From NCBI RefSeq assembly GCF_024460775.1, contig NZ_JANFYZ010000001.1, positions 124,001 to 188,000 of the forward strand: a stretch of 64,000 nt of DNA, in the 5' to 3' direction. Source of the DNA: Desulfovibrio desulfuricans (GTDB lineage: Bacteria > Desulfobacterota > Desulfovibrionia > Desulfovibrionales > Desulfovibrionaceae). The notes beneath the pieces were generated by a model. That model saw only the letters and a program-made list of their open reading frames with translations. It made no database searches and was not told the origin of the DNA. Position numbers and translations under genes: made by a program. Positions 7,977 to 16,783 of this stretch are shown piece after piece (position 1 is the stretch's first letter; every line of letters starts with the position of its first letter).

Positions 7977-9386
7977 ATGGACAAGAATGATAAGTCTTCC
8001 GGGGTATCGCGGCGCCGCCTTTTACAGGCCGCGGGGGCAGGCGTTGCAGGGGGCGCGGTGCTTTACGGGCTGGACAAGCTGCGCCTTTTGCCCAGTTTTG
8101 AGCAGCCAAAGCCCGTGCCGCCTGCGGAAAGGATGACCTGCCGCGTCAATCCCAAGAATGGGGACAAGGTATCGCTGCTGGGTTTTGGCTGCATGCGCTT
8201 TCCCATGCTGCCGGGTGCAGACAGCCCCACCGGGCCGGAAGTGAACGAGCAGGGGGCCTTTGCCCTTGTGGACTATGCCATTGCCCACGGGGTGAACTAT
8301 TTTGATACGGCGTGGCCGTATCATCGCGGCGTTTCAGAAAGCGTCATTGGCAAGGCCTTGCAGCACTACCCCCGCAAGAGCTTTTATCTGGCCGACAAAA
8401 TGCCCACGTTTCTTATGCCCACAAGGGAGCAGGCCAGGGAAATTTTTGAAAAGCAGCTTGAAAAATGCAAGGTAGAATACTTCGATTACTATTTGCTGCA
8501 CGCAATACAGTCTGTTGAGGCGTATCAGACCGTTTACGAAAAGAACGGCGTGCTCGAATATCTGCTTGAAGAGAAAAAGAAAGGCCGCATTCGCAACCTT
8601 GGCTGGTCGTTTCACGGCAATGCGCCAACGCTGGAATATCTGCTCTCGCGTGACGTTGCGTGGGATTTTGCCATGGTGCAGCTCAATTATCACGACATGC
8701 TGCACGAATACAAAATTGCGCCCAATCAGGCAAAATTCATTCCCAAAGACCCAGCGCCCACGCAGTGGATGTTTGAAAAAATGCAGCAAAGCGGCCTGCC
8801 GCTGATTGTCATGGAGCCTCTGCTTGGCGGTCGGCTTGCCCGGCTGAACAAAAAGGCGCTAGCCATCCTGCAGGCGGAAAGGCCCGAGGCCTCGGGCGCA
8901 TCGTGGGCCTTCAGGTATGTGGCGGGCTTGCCCAACGTGATCACCATGCTGAGCGGCATGACCTACATGGAACACCTTCAGGACAACCTGCGGGCGCTGG
9001 CTCCTTACGAGCCGCTTTCCGGCCGCGAAATGGAGGTTCTCAAAGCGGCGCTGAATGTTTTTCTGACCCAGTCAAACATCCGCTGCACCACGTGCGGCTA
9101 TTGCATGCCATGTCCCTATGGCGTTGATATCCCGTCTGTATTTGCCCACTTTAACCGTTGCCTTGACGATGAGCTGATCCCCAAGGGGACGCGCGACCCT
9201 GACTATGAAAAGGCCCGCCGGGCCTACCTTGTGGAATATGAGCGTTCAGTCCCCGAGTTGCGGCAGGCGGCGCGCTGCACAGGGTGCGGCAAATGCCTCA
9301 CGCATTGCCCGCAGATGATCGCCATCCCGGATGAAATGGCCCGGTTGGGCAAGTTTGTTGAAAATCTGAGAACAAGGCAGGGATAG
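7977..9386 (+). CDS. Tat-exported aldo/keto reductase with C-terminal ferredoxin domain
   Basis: This is a 469-residue protein. The N-terminus carries a twin-arginine signal (SRRRLLQAAGAGVAGGAVL), which points to folded export. Residues ~50-350 are an aldo/keto reductase barrel with the tetrad visible: Asp and Tyr in YFDTAWPYHRG, Lys in LADKMP, His in DYYLLHAIQ. The C-terminal ~110 residues hold two cysteine clusters, CTTCGYCMPCPYG and CTGCGKCLTHCPQ, typical of a 4Fe-4S ferredoxin domain. ATG 7977 has GGAG upstream. The next gene starts 3 bases later and encodes a membrane ferredoxin protein, so electrons probably move between this enzyme and the quinone pool. The substrate is unknown. Confidence 0.85.
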   Translation: MDKNDKSSGVSRRRLLQAAGAGVAGGAVLYGLDKLRLLPSFEQPKPVPPAERMTCRVNPKNGDKVSLLGFGCMRFPMLPGADSPTGPEVNEQGAFALVDYAIAHGVNYFDTAWPYHRGVSESVIGKALQHYPRKSFYLADKMPTFLMPTREQAREIFEKQLEKCKVEYFDYYLLHAIQSVEAYQTVYEKNGVLEYLLEEKKKGRIRNLGWSFHGNAPTLEYLLSRDVAWDFAMVQLNYHDMLHEYKIAPNQAKFIPKDPAPTQWMFEKMQQSGLPLIVMEPLLGGRLARLNKKALAILQAERPEASGASWAFRYVAGLPNVITMLSGMTYMEHLQDNLRALAPYEPLSGREMEVLKAALNVFLTQSNIRCTTCGYCMPCPYGVDIPSVFAHFNRCLDDELIPKGTRDPDYEKARRAYLVEYERSVPELRQAARCTGCGKCLTHCPQMIAIPDEMARLGKFVENLRTRQG

Positions 9387-9389
9387 CCC

Positions 9390-10880
9390 ATGTTACGGAT
9401 CGTTCGCATCGTGCTGGCCGCGCTCTGTTTTGCTGCAATCTGCCTGCTGTTTGTGGATGTGAGCGGGCTGTTTGCGCCATCGCTTGCCTTTATGGCAAAG
9501 GTGCAGCTTGTGCCTGCCCTGCTGGCGGGTAGTCTGGGTATTGTGGCGGGCATAGCCCTGCTGACGCTGGTGTTTGGCAGAGTCTATTGCTCGGCCTTGT
9601 GCCCACTTGGCGTGGTGCAGGACATTATCGGCGCAAGGGCGGGCAAGTACCGCTTCCGCTACTCCTCCCCGCGTAGCCTGCTGCGGCTGGCGTTTCTTGG
9701 CCTTTTTGCATTTTCCCTGCTGGCGGGCGTGCCGCTGGTTTTTTCGCTGCTTGAACCTTACAGCGCCTTTGGCCGTATGGCGGCTGATCTGCTGGCCCCC
9801 CTTTGGGCAACAGGCAGCAACGCGCTAGCCTGGGCCTCCGAACGGGCGGGAAACTATGGTGTGGCTCCCACGCTGGTGTGGCAAAAAGGTTGGGCAGCAC
9901 TGGCAGCAGCGGCTGTCACCCTTGCCGTGGTTGGGGTCTTGTCATGGCGTTTCGGGCGGTTGTGGTGCAATGCGGTCTGCCCTGTGGGAACTGTTCTGGG
10001 ATTTCTGAGCCGATTTTCCCTGTTCCAGCCCCGCATAAACGAAAGCGCGTGTAAAAAATGCGGCCTGTGCGAAAAGGCCTGCAAAGCATCCTGTATTGAT
10101 GCAGAATCTGGAAGCGTTGATGCAAGCCGTTGCGTGGCCTGCTTCAATTGCGTGGGGGTATGCCTTCACGGGGCCATCAGCTATGCCTCCAGGCTGTCAA
10201 AAGGACATGCGGAGGAGCACATACAGCCACAGGCTATAGCCCCTGCGGGAACAGCGGCAGAAGGCAAGCTTAATGGCGCACGGCGCAGCGTGCTTGCAGC
10301 TCTGGTTGGCGTTGCCGTACCAGGGCTTGCCTTTGGCCGAAGCGTTTCGGCCATTCCGGCGCTTACCCGCAGGCAGAGCCATGAGCGGCAAACGGCCATT
10401 GTGCCGCCGGGGGCGCAGTCCGCGCAGATGCTTGGCGCGCGCTGCACCGGGTGTCAGCTCTGCGTTTCTGCCTGTCCCAATCAGGTGTTGCGGGCATCGG
10501 ATATGGGCAGCGGCATGCTGCAACCCACGCTTTCATTTGAGCGGGGTTATTGCCGCGTCAACTGCGTGACCTGCTCGGAGGTTTGCCCCGCTGGGGCCAT
10601 ACGGCCCATTACTCCGGCAGTAAAAAGCTCCATGCAGATCGGGCGGGCCGTCATTGCCCTTGAGAGCTGTATAACCGTGACGGACAAGGTAGCCTGCACT
10701 GCCTGCGCCAAAATATGCCCGCCACGGGTGATAAATCTGGTGGGGCCGGATGATGCCCCCAAAAAGCCGGTTGTGGATGCGGAGCGCTGCACTGGCTGCG
10801 GCGCATGTGAATATGTTTGCCCGGCGCGCCCTTTTGCCGCAATCCATGTGGAGGGTGTTGCGGAGCAGAGGCGTATCTGA
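9390..10880 (+). CDS. NapH/NapG-like polyferredoxin membrane protein
   Basis: This is a 496-residue protein. Residues ~1-210 contain about four hydrophobic segments and two NapH-type motifs, VYCSALCPLGVVQD and LWCNAVCPVGTVLG. A ferredoxin domain follows (CKKCGLCEKACKASC, CVACFNCVGVC). Then comes an internal Arg-Arg/hydrophobic stretch (RRSVLAALVGVAVPGLAFG) resembling the N-terminus of NapG/MauM, and a second polyferredoxin half with CTGCQLCVSACP, CVTCSEVCP, CTACAKICP and CTGCGACEYVCP. It looks like a NapH-NapG fusion. Such proteins connect menaquinol to periplasmic redox enzymes. It pairs with the upstream Tat aldo/keto reductase. No nitrate reductase genes are near, so a Nap role is unlikely. 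Confidence 0.8.
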   Translation: MLRIVRIVLAALCFAAICLLFVDVSGLFAPSLAFMAKVQLVPALLAGSLGIVAGIALLTLVFGRVYCSALCPLGVVQDIIGARAGKYRFRYSSPRSLLRLAFLGLFAFSLLAGVPLVFSLLEPYSAFGRMAADLLAPLWATGSNALAWASERAGNYGVAPTLVWQKGWAALAAAAVTLAVVGVLSWRFGRLWCNAVCPVGTVLGFLSRFSLFQPRINESACKKCGLCEKACKASCIDAESGSVDASRCVACFNCVGVCLHGAISYASRLSKGHAEEHIQPQAIAPAGTAAEGKLNGARRSVLAALVGVAVPGLAFGRSVSAIPALTRRQSHERQTAIVPPGAQSAQMLGARCTGCQLCVSACPNQVLRASDMGSGMLQPTLSFERGYCRVNCVTCSEVCPAGAIRPITPAVKSSMQIGRAVIALESCITVTDKVACTACAKICPPRVINLVGPDDAPKKPVVDAERCTGCGACEYVCPARPFAAIHVEGVAEQRRI

Positions 10881-10932
10881 CCTGGCTGGATCTATACCTG
10901 CCACGGGCAGGCCACCAAGCTTTATAACTAAC

Positions 10933-10976
10933 AATGGCTGCTTGCGGTTTTACCCCAGGCAGCCATTAGCCTTTTT
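10933..10976 (+). terminator. rho-independent terminator
   Basis: AATGGCTGC (10933-10941) pairs with GCAGCCATT (10959-10967), followed by a run of five T at 10972-10976. It ends the aldo/keto reductase-polyferredoxin operon. Confidence 0.75.
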
Positions 10977-11225
10977 ACCTGATTTCACAGCAAAATAGTT
11001 TAGCGTTGGCCAGAATGACAACTTCAAACAGCGCAGCCTCCATGCGGCATGATTGACTTGCCGCCCTTTGCGGGTGACGATATCCAGTTGTGGGAGCGAC
11101 TGCTTTTTTGCAGAGCCGCTTTTCTGGCGGACGCTTGCGCCGCTTCTTTCAATGCTTTCTGCATGCCTTTGATACGCGGCTGGCCCCTTGCTGCCAGACG
11201 AGAGATGCCTAACGGACAGAGAATG
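10977..11225. other. leader region of the biotin operon
   Basis: This stretch lies between the terminator at 10933-10976 and bioF. An upstream in-frame extension of bioF (from 11049) lacks family similarity and is treated as non-coding. I searched for a BirA-type palindrome with TTGTAAACC arms and did not see a good one. The promoter of the bioFGC operon should be here. Confidence 0.35.
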
Positions 11226-12392
11226 ATGCAATATACACAGTGGCTTGATGAAAAAAAGCAGAACGGCAGCCTGCGCGCCCTGCGCAATATTGATGCAGTG
11301 CGGCGCGAGAAGGAGCAGGCCGGAGCGCCCTTCATCAACCTCAGCTCCAACGATTATCTTTCACTTGGCGACGATGCCGACCTGCGGAAGGAATTCTGGT
11401 CGCAACAGGATGCTTCCACCCTGCGCATGAGCGCCTGTTCTTCGCGCCTGCTCACGGGCACCTGCGACCAGCAGGAGGCTTTTGAGCGGGAACTGGCGAC
11501 GGCCTATGGCGCGGAGGCCGCACTGGTGTTCGGCAGCGGCTACCACGCCAATCAGGGCATTCTGCCCGCCGTGTGTACAAGCCGCACGCTTATTCTGGCC
11601 GACAAGCTGGTGCATGCCAGCCTTATTGACGGCATCCGCATGAGCGAGGGAAAGTGCATCCGCTTCAGGCACAATGACTACGCCCAGCTTGAAATGCTGG
11701 TGGAAAAGCACGTTGCAGATTACGAGAACATCATCATCGTCACCGAATCCATTTTCAGCATGGACGGCGATGCCTGCGATCTGCCCCGGCTGGTGGCGCT
11801 GAAAAAGGCCAACCCCACTGTGCAGCTTTATGTAGATGAGGCCCACGCCGTGGGTGTGCGCGGCGCAAAGGGGCTTGGCTGCTGCGAGGAGCAGGGCTGC
11901 GCGGCGGACATTGATTTTCTGGTGGGCACCATGGGCAAGGCCTGGGCCTCGCTGGGCGCGTATGTGATCTGCTCGTCAGCACTGCGGGAATACCTTGTTA
12001 ATACCGTGCGCCCGTTTATTTTTACCACGGCCCTGCCCCCGGTCAACATTGCCTGGAGCCGCTTTGTGCTTGCGAAGTTTGCCAGCGCCGAGGTTGCGGC
12101 CCGCAGGGAGCATCTTGCCGGGCTGGCGGGCATGCTGCATGCTTTTACTGATGGCCTTGGGCAATCGGTGCGCAGCACCTCGCAGATCGTGCCCGTCATT
12201 ACGGGCGAAAACCAGCGCACACTTGCCATTGCCGGGCATTTACAGCGCGAGGGTTTTTACATTATGGGCATACGCCCGCCCACGGTGCCTGCGGGCAGCT
12301 CGCGCCTGCGTATTTCGCTCACAGCCGGAACCGCGCGTGAGGAGGTTGAATCCCTCATAGCCCTGCTGAACAGGTTGCTGCATGAATATTGA
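11226..12392 (+). CDS. bioF: 8-amino-7-oxononanoate synthase
   Basis: BioF condenses pimeloyl-ACP with alanine, using PLP, to give 7-keto-8-aminopelargonate, the first step of biotin ring assembly. From ATG 11226 the protein has about 388 residues, the usual family length; ATGs at 11223 and 11205 are alternatives. Visible features are INLSSNDYLSLG, the glycine-rich FGSGYHANQG, DEAHAVGVRGAKGLG and the PLP-binding lysine in FLVGTMGKAWASLGAY. The last 11 bases overlap the start of bioG, so the operon is translationally coupled. Confidence 0.9.
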   Translation: MQYTQWLDEKKQNGSLRALRNIDAVRREKEQAGAPFINLSSNDYLSLGDDADLRKEFWSQQDASTLRMSACSSRLLTGTCDQQEAFERELATAYGAEAALVFGSGYHANQGILPAVCTSRTLILADKLVHASLIDGIRMSEGKCIRFRHNDYAQLEMLVEKHVADYENIIIVTESIFSMDGDACDLPRLVALKKANPTVQLYVDEAHAVGVRGAKGLGCCEEQGCAADIDFLVGTMGKAWASLGAYVICSSALREYLVNTVRPFIFTTALPPVNIAWSRFVLAKFASAEVAARREHLAGLAGMLHAFTDGLGQSVRSTSQIVPVITGENQRTLAIAGHLQREGFYIMGIRPPTVPAGSSRLRISLTAGTAREEVESLIALLNRLLHEY

Positions 12393-13050
12393 TTTTTTGC
12401 GGCTCGCCGGTTGTCCGACCCTGGAACTGTTTTTTGCCGGGTGGGGCATGGACAGCCGCCCCTTTGCCTGGGCTGCGGATTCCCCGCATACCGCGCACTG
12501 CGATTTTGCCGTGTGTTATGACTATTCTGACATGACGCTGGATGCGGAGGCCCTGCGCTCTTACAGCGAGGTGCGGGTGCGGGCATGGTCGCTTGGCGTA
12601 TATGCGGCCTCTCTGGTCTTGCCGGGCTTGCACTGTGCTGTGAGCAGCGCCCTTGCTATTAACGGAACGCTCACGCCTGTTGATGATACTCTTGGCATAC
12701 CGGTGGCGGTCTATGATGCCACGCTTGAGAACCTTTCCGCCGAAAGCGTGGATCGTTTTAACCGGCGCATGTGCGGCGCGCACCGGGCCGTTTTTGAAGC
12801 GCGCAGATCACCACACAGTTTGGCACGCAGCGTGGATTCACTGCTGGCGGAGCTGAGGCATATCAGGGAATGTTCTGCCCGCCCGGGCAGGGTGCAGTTT
12901 ACTGGCTGGAACATGGCAATTCTGAGCAAAAGAGACAGGATATTTCCCATTGCAAACATGCGCAAAGCCTGGTCTGCAATTCCGGTGCTGGAGCTGGACG
13001 AGCCGCACTATATGCCGGATATTCCTTTTGTATCTGTAGAACTGCCATGA
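12382..13050 (+). CDS. bioG: BioG-type pimeloyl-ACP methyl ester esterase
   Basis: This 222-residue protein matches the BioG (DUF452) family. It begins with FLRLAGCPTLELFFAGWGMD and carries the nucleophile segment VRAWSLGVYAASLVLP, with the catalytic Ser in WSLG. BioG removes the methyl ester from pimeloyl-ACP and does the job of BioH. A C-terminal His (LDEPHYMPDIPF) fits the catalytic triad. It overlaps bioF by 11 bases and bioC by 4 (ATGA), in line with co-translation and a joint role in pimelate synthesis. Confidence 0.85.
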   Translation: MNIDFLRLAGCPTLELFFAGWGMDSRPFAWAADSPHTAHCDFAVCYDYSDMTLDAEALRSYSEVRVRAWSLGVYAASLVLPGLHCAVSSALAINGTLTPVDDTLGIPVAVYDATLENLSAESVDRFNRRMCGAHRAVFEARRSPHSLARSVDSLLAELRHIRECSARPGRVQFTGWNMAILSKRDRIFPIANMRKAWSAIPVLELDEPHYMPDIPFVSVELP

Positions 13051-13799
13051 GTGCTTCATCAGTCAGGCGGCGCTTCAGCGCTGCTTCCGCAAGTTATGAT
13101 GCTGAGGCCCAGGCCCAACGGCAGATTGCCTCGCGCCTCTGGGCATTGGCAGCACCATACATTCCCCGTGGTGCAGCCATACTGGAAATAGGCGCGGGCA
13201 CGGGCCTGCTGACGCAGCATATCCTGAGCGCACAGCCCAGCAGCCTCACCGTCAACGATCTTTATACCAGCCCGCAAGTGCAGGCCCTTACGCAGCAACA
13301 GCCAGACGTGCTTTTCTGCCGCGAGGGGGATGCGGAAACGCTGGACTTCTGCGGCCCGTATGACGCCATTTGCAGTGCCTCAACCGTGCAGTGGTTTGCG
13401 GATATTGAAGATTTTTTGCACCGTTGCGCCCGGTATCTGCCCAAGGGCGGGCTACTGGCCTTCAGCAGTTTTTTGCCCGGTAACCTGTACGAAGTTGCCG
13501 AACTTACGGGTGTTGGGCTGGACTATCCCGATGCTGCCGCTCTGCAAGGCTATCTTGAGCAGGATTTTGAACTGGTTGCAATGGAGCAGGGCGAAATCAC
13601 GCTGGATTTTGCCAGCCCGCATGACGTGCTGCTGCACCTGAAGCATACTGGCGTAACGGGCATCAAGTCTGTGGGCTGGAACAAACGCAAATATCTTGAA
13701 TTTGTTGACGGTTACACTTCCCGCTACAGCATGGGGCAGGGGGTTCGGCTGACTTATCGGCCAGTGTACGTTGTTGCCCTGTCCAAGAGACTGGGGTAG
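13047..13799 (+). CDS. bioC: malonyl-ACP O-methyltransferase
   Basis: BioC methylates the free carboxyl of malonyl-ACP with SAM, so that fatty acid enzymes can extend it to pimelate. The start at 13047 overlaps the bioG stop (ATGA) and gives 250 residues, the family size. The N-terminus VRRRFSAASASYDAEAQAQ is typical of BioC, and the SAM motif I is ILEIGAGTGLLTQHI. SASTVQWFADIEDFL is another conserved segment. bioA, bioD and bioB are not in this window, so the later steps are encoded elsewhere. Confidence 0.9.
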   Translation: MSASSVRRRFSAASASYDAEAQAQRQIASRLWALAAPYIPRGAAILEIGAGTGLLTQHILSAQPSSLTVNDLYTSPQVQALTQQQPDVLFCREGDAETLDFCGPYDAICSASTVQWFADIEDFLHRCARYLPKGGLLAFSSFLPGNLYEVAELTGVGLDYPDAAALQGYLEQDFELVAMEQGEITLDFASPHDVLLHLKHTGVTGIKSVGWNKRKYLEFVDGYTSRYSMGQGVRLTYRPVYVVALSKRLG

Positions 13800-13882
13800 A
13801 TATTTATTGTCTAATTATGCCATTTTTGTTCCGTTTCTTATCTTTTTAGTATTGTTGTCTGAACAGTAAAGGGAGGCGCTGG

Positions 13883-14632
13883 ATGAAACCTACGGCAAGA
13901 TTTCTTTACTGGTGCGCCGCCCTGTTGATCCTCTGCCTAGGCCAAGGGGCTTTAGCCGCATCATCCTCCCAAGAGGTTGCCGTTGCGGGCGGAGCCTATG
14001 GATTTGAATCAGCCAAGGCATACCTCGAAATGAAGGGACGCGACCTGACAGAAGCACAAGGCAAATTTGAAAGCGATCTTTTTCAAAACCTTGATGAAGC
14101 AAACGCCATTAATATCAAATACAGGGCATTACCCCCCAACTATGTGCTGTATAGATTGAACCTAGCGGAAAATATCGAGAAAAACGCCAACAAGCCAGAC
14201 AAGCTGACCGCATATTGCAAGGAATTTCTGTATATTGACAATACAGAAAGGGAAAGTGCGGATAAGTTTTTAGCCTATAATGAATCCATGACGGAAAAGT
14301 TCATTCCGCGTGACACGTATCAGGTCATGGATGAAGATATATTGCGCAACGTACTTGTGCGGTATCTTGAAACATACAGTATGGTGTATGGTTTCAAAAA
14401 TCCTGATTCCATCAGGATTCGAATAGAAAAGTCCATTCCCTACAAAAATGCCGAGGGCGACTTTGGCATTTTATACTCAATCGCCCTGACAGATAAGGAC
14501 GATGCTGATGATTCTGCGCCGGAAAAAATGTTTCAGGTTTCATACTGCAATGGGGAGATTGTCAGTTTTGAGCCCTCAGCAAATGACGCGGCGGATGCCG
14601 CAGTGCTGAAGATTTGCAAGTCGCGGCCGTAA
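13883..14632 (+). CDS. secreted protein of unknown function
   Basis: This is a 249-residue protein. It begins with a signal peptide (FLYWCAALLILCLGQGALA, cleavage after ALA near residue 26), preceded by GGAGG at a good distance from ATG 13883. The mature part is charged and probably helical in its first half (residues 50-130), with an acidic patch DKDDADDSAPE near residues 205-215. It has one Cys pair late in the chain (SYCNGE, KICKSRP). I recognise no family. It stands alone: the upstream bio operon ends 83 bases earlier and the downstream stretch is a decayed gene. Confidence 0.6.
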   Translation: MKPTARFLYWCAALLILCLGQGALAASSSQEVAVAGGAYGFESAKAYLEMKGRDLTEAQGKFESDLFQNLDEANAINIKYRALPPNYVLYRLNLAENIEKNANKPDKLTAYCKEFLYIDNTERESADKFLAYNESMTEKFIPRDTYQVMDEDILRNVLVRYLETYSMVYGFKNPDSIRIRIEKSIPYKNAEGDFGILYSIALTDKDDADDSAPEKMFQVSYCNGEIVSFEPSANDAADAAVLKICKSRP

Positions 14633-14665
14633 CGGCAAGGTTGGCGCAGCGCTTCCCATCCGTAG

Positions 14666-15108
14666 CAGAACGCCTGGATATCTGCCCTGCAAAGCATTTC
14701 TCTGAAAGATATAGTGCCCGGTGCGCCAACGCCCAATCTTAAGGAAATGCTGCGCATCTATCTGGATTATCTGAAGTACCACGGTTCCATCATGGGCCTC
14801 TACAGCCACGGGGCCAACGAATGGACGGCCAACCAGTGGATAGACCTCTTTGAAGTGCTGCACGAGAACCGCTCGGTGAGAACAGCCGGGCTTGCGGAAA
14901 TAGCCGCCATAGTCAAGGAGCAGTGCGAATCCACCGGGCCGTGGACATACCGCGGCCCCTGGCAATCAGGCCCTGCGGGCGGCGAGACATCGTTCAGGCC
15001 GGGGCAGGATTCCCCCTTGATTGGCGCAGGAGTGCCGACAGAATTTACACGGATTATGCGGGCAGGCCGTTGCAGGCAGGGCAGAGGCCCAATATTGGTC
15101 TGTATTGA
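14666..15108 (+). pseudogene. frameshifted remnant of a carbohydrate-active or beta-helix protein
   Basis: The frame is open from just after an in-frame TAG at 14663-14665 and reads LKYHGSIMGLYSHGANEWTA, a pattern like the C-terminus of polysaccharide deacetylase-type domains. It continues to DSPLIGAGVPTEFTR near 15050. There the natural ending is in another frame: DYAGRPLQAGQRPNIGLY, then TGA at 15106-15108. This ending resembles the tail of parallel beta-helix proteins (SPAIGAG...D..G.P...DIGAY). A one-base change near 15050-15058 would join the two frames. No start codon with a ribosome site is visible, so the 5' part is lost. The parent family is a guess. Confidence 0.55.
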
Positions 15109-15146
15109 CGGCAAACAGGCTATCGCCGCCATCAGTGCGCAAGCGC

Positions 15147-15181
15147 AAAAAAAGGAGTTACCTGTTGGTAACTCCTTTTTT
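15147..15181. terminator. strong bidirectional terminator
   Basis: AAAGGAGTTACC (15151-15162) pairs perfectly with GGTAACTCCTTT (15167-15178) around a TGTT loop. The stem is flanked by A-run and T-run, so it works on both strands. It separates the pseudogene from the convergent alcohol dehydrogenase gene. Confidence 0.85.
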
Positions 15182-15227
15182 CATGGGCGTTTGCAGAAAA
15201 TCCTGCAGATATGTTGTGAGCCCTGTA

Positions 15228-16346
15228 CTACCATGCCTGTTCGAGCAGGGTGACGATGTCGTCGTGCGAGGGCATGCGCGGGTTGCTGCTGGTGCAGATA
15301 TCTTCCAGCGCGTTGGCGGCCATGGAATCCAGGCTTTGACGGTAAACCTGTTCGTCCACCTTGAGCTCGCGAACCCGTGCGGGAATCTTCATGGAGGTGT
15401 TGAGGTCGCGCACGGCGTTTATCAGGTTGCGCGTGCCTTCTTCCACCGTGGTGCTTTCAAGGCCGATAAAGGCTGCAATTTCTGTGTATTTGACGCCCGC
15501 GTCAAAGCTGTTGAAGCCGATGACAAAGGGAAGAAGCACGGCATTGGCAAGGCCATGCGGAATGTGGAACAGGCCGCCAAGGCTGTGGGCCATGCTATGG
15601 GTAACGCCAAGGCCGCTGTTGGTGAATGCCAGCCCGGCCATGCAGGAGCCAATGAGCATATTGTCGCGCGCGGTCATGTCGTCGCCGTGGTCATAGGCGC
15701 GCTTGAGGTAGGTAAAAACATTGCGGATGGCCTGCTCCGCGTAGATGGCGGTAAACACGTTGCTGTAGCGCGAAGTATAGGCTTCCACCGCATGGGTCAG
15801 CACGTCCATGCCTGTTGCGGCGGTCACGTGCGGGGGCACGGTGCGCGTAAAGCGGGCATCAAGAATGGCGGCGTCAGGAATGAGCATTTCGTCATTCAGC
15901 GGAATTTTCACCGAATTGACCTTGTCGGTGATAACCGCAATGGAGGTCACTTCCGAACCTGTGCCGCTGGTGGTGGGGATGGCGACAAGCGTGGTTTTCC
16001 TGTTGCTGTCGGCCTTGCGCCCGAAGTAGGAGATGGCCTTTGCCATATCAATGGCCGAGCCGCCGCCAATGGCGATAATCATGTCTGCCTGGCTGCTCAA
16101 AAAAAGGCGCGTAGCTTCAACAACGGCCTGAAGAGATGGGTCAGGTTCCACGCCAGAAAAAAGCGTGTGGCCAATGCCCTTGCGTTTCAGATGGCTCACG
16201 GCCTGGTCGGCAAATCCGCTTTTGACCATAAAAGGGTCTGTCACCACAAAGGCATGGCTGGCTGGAAAGGTCTCAAGGGTTTCCAGCGCGTAAGGGCCGT
16301 AGCAGATCTTTGTTTTTCCGTAAAACTGGGTCACGTCGTCCTCCAC
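15228..16346 (-). CDS. iron-containing (group III) alcohol dehydrogenase
   Basis: This 372-residue enzyme belongs to the Fe-dependent alcohol dehydrogenase family, which interconverts primary alcohols or diols and aldehydes with NAD(P). The NAD-binding segment is IIAIGGGSAIDMAKAIS; the metal-site regions are TGMDVLTHAVEAYTS and THSMAHSLGGLFHIPHGLAN, with the conserved His residues. Length is typical. It is divergent from a DMT-type transporter, and a MerR-type palindrome lies about 205 bases upstream of its start. Its closest functional class could be 1-propanol/1,3-propanediol or lactaldehyde-type dehydrogenases; sequence alone does not decide. Confidence 0.9.
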   Translation of the reverse strand: MEDDVTQFYGKTKICYGPYALETLETFPASHAFVVTDPFMVKSGFADQAVSHLKRKGIGHTLFSGVEPDPSLQAVVEATRLFLSSQADMIIAIGGGSAIDMAKAISYFGRKADSNRKTTLVAIPTTSGTGSEVTSIAVITDKVNSVKIPLNDEMLIPDAAILDARFTRTVPPHVTAATGMDVLTHAVEAYTSRYSNVFTAIYAEQAIRNVFTYLKRAYDHGDDMTARDNMLIGSCMAGLAFTNSGLGVTHSMAHSLGGLFHIPHGLANAVLLPFVIGFNSFDAGVKYTEIAAFIGLESTTVEEGTRNLINAVRDLNTSMKIPARVRELKVDEQVYRQSLDSMAANALEDICTSSNPRMPSHDDIVTLLEQAW

Positions 16347-16550
16347 AGGCGGCGCAAAGAAAGAAAGGATATCTTGGCGTCGGCGTATTCTTTTATCGTC
16401 AGCGGTTCACGCTTGCTTGCGCTTGAGCAGCCATTTTCACGCCTTTGGGCGTGGATATTTTTGCTACGGATACCAGTCTGTTAGCTCCGTGATAGCCCGA
16501 CATTGCACAGCCTTTTTGCAAAAGGGCAGTGCGGGCATGATGCTAAGTCA

Positions 16551-16573
16551 ACCTTTACCCCTAGGGGGAAGGT
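16551..16573. promoter_or_regulatory. MerR-type operator palindrome
   Basis: Left arm ACCTTTACCCC and right arm GGGGGAAGGT flank a central TA, with outer GTCA/TCAA bases. On the minus strand a TTGACC -35-like hexamer (16571-16576) borders a 19-base spacer that the palindrome fills, the geometry of MerR-activated promoters. The -10 hexamer on that strand is poor. The MerR-family gene at 18437 is the nearest candidate regulator. Confidence 0.5.
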
Positions 16574-16759
16574 CAAGGGTTTTTGCAAACTTTTTTACTA
16601 TCCAATGCCATTTTGTGTGAAAAAATGAACCAGCAGGCCTGATTATGAATTTCAAATTAAAACAGACTATTAAGGTCATTGTTATTGCATTAATTATATT
16701 TACTAAATATAATTACTACTTTTAATTATCGACATCCGGAACAAAATTTATGTAAAAAG

Positions 16760-16783
16760 ATGCCCATCAAGGGGCATTTTTTT
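16760..16783 (+). terminator. terminator-like hairpin in the transporter leader
   Basis: ATGCCC (16760-16765) pairs with GGGCAT (16772-16777), followed by a run of T to 16783. It lies 120 bases before the transporter start. No gene ends just upstream, so it may be an attenuator or the end of a small RNA. Confidence 0.5.

Noticed and set aside
9390-10880. Periplasmic nitrate reductase operon (napGH)
   Set aside because: NapG/NapH-like motifs are present, but no napA, napB or napD is seen; the partner is an aldo/keto reductase.
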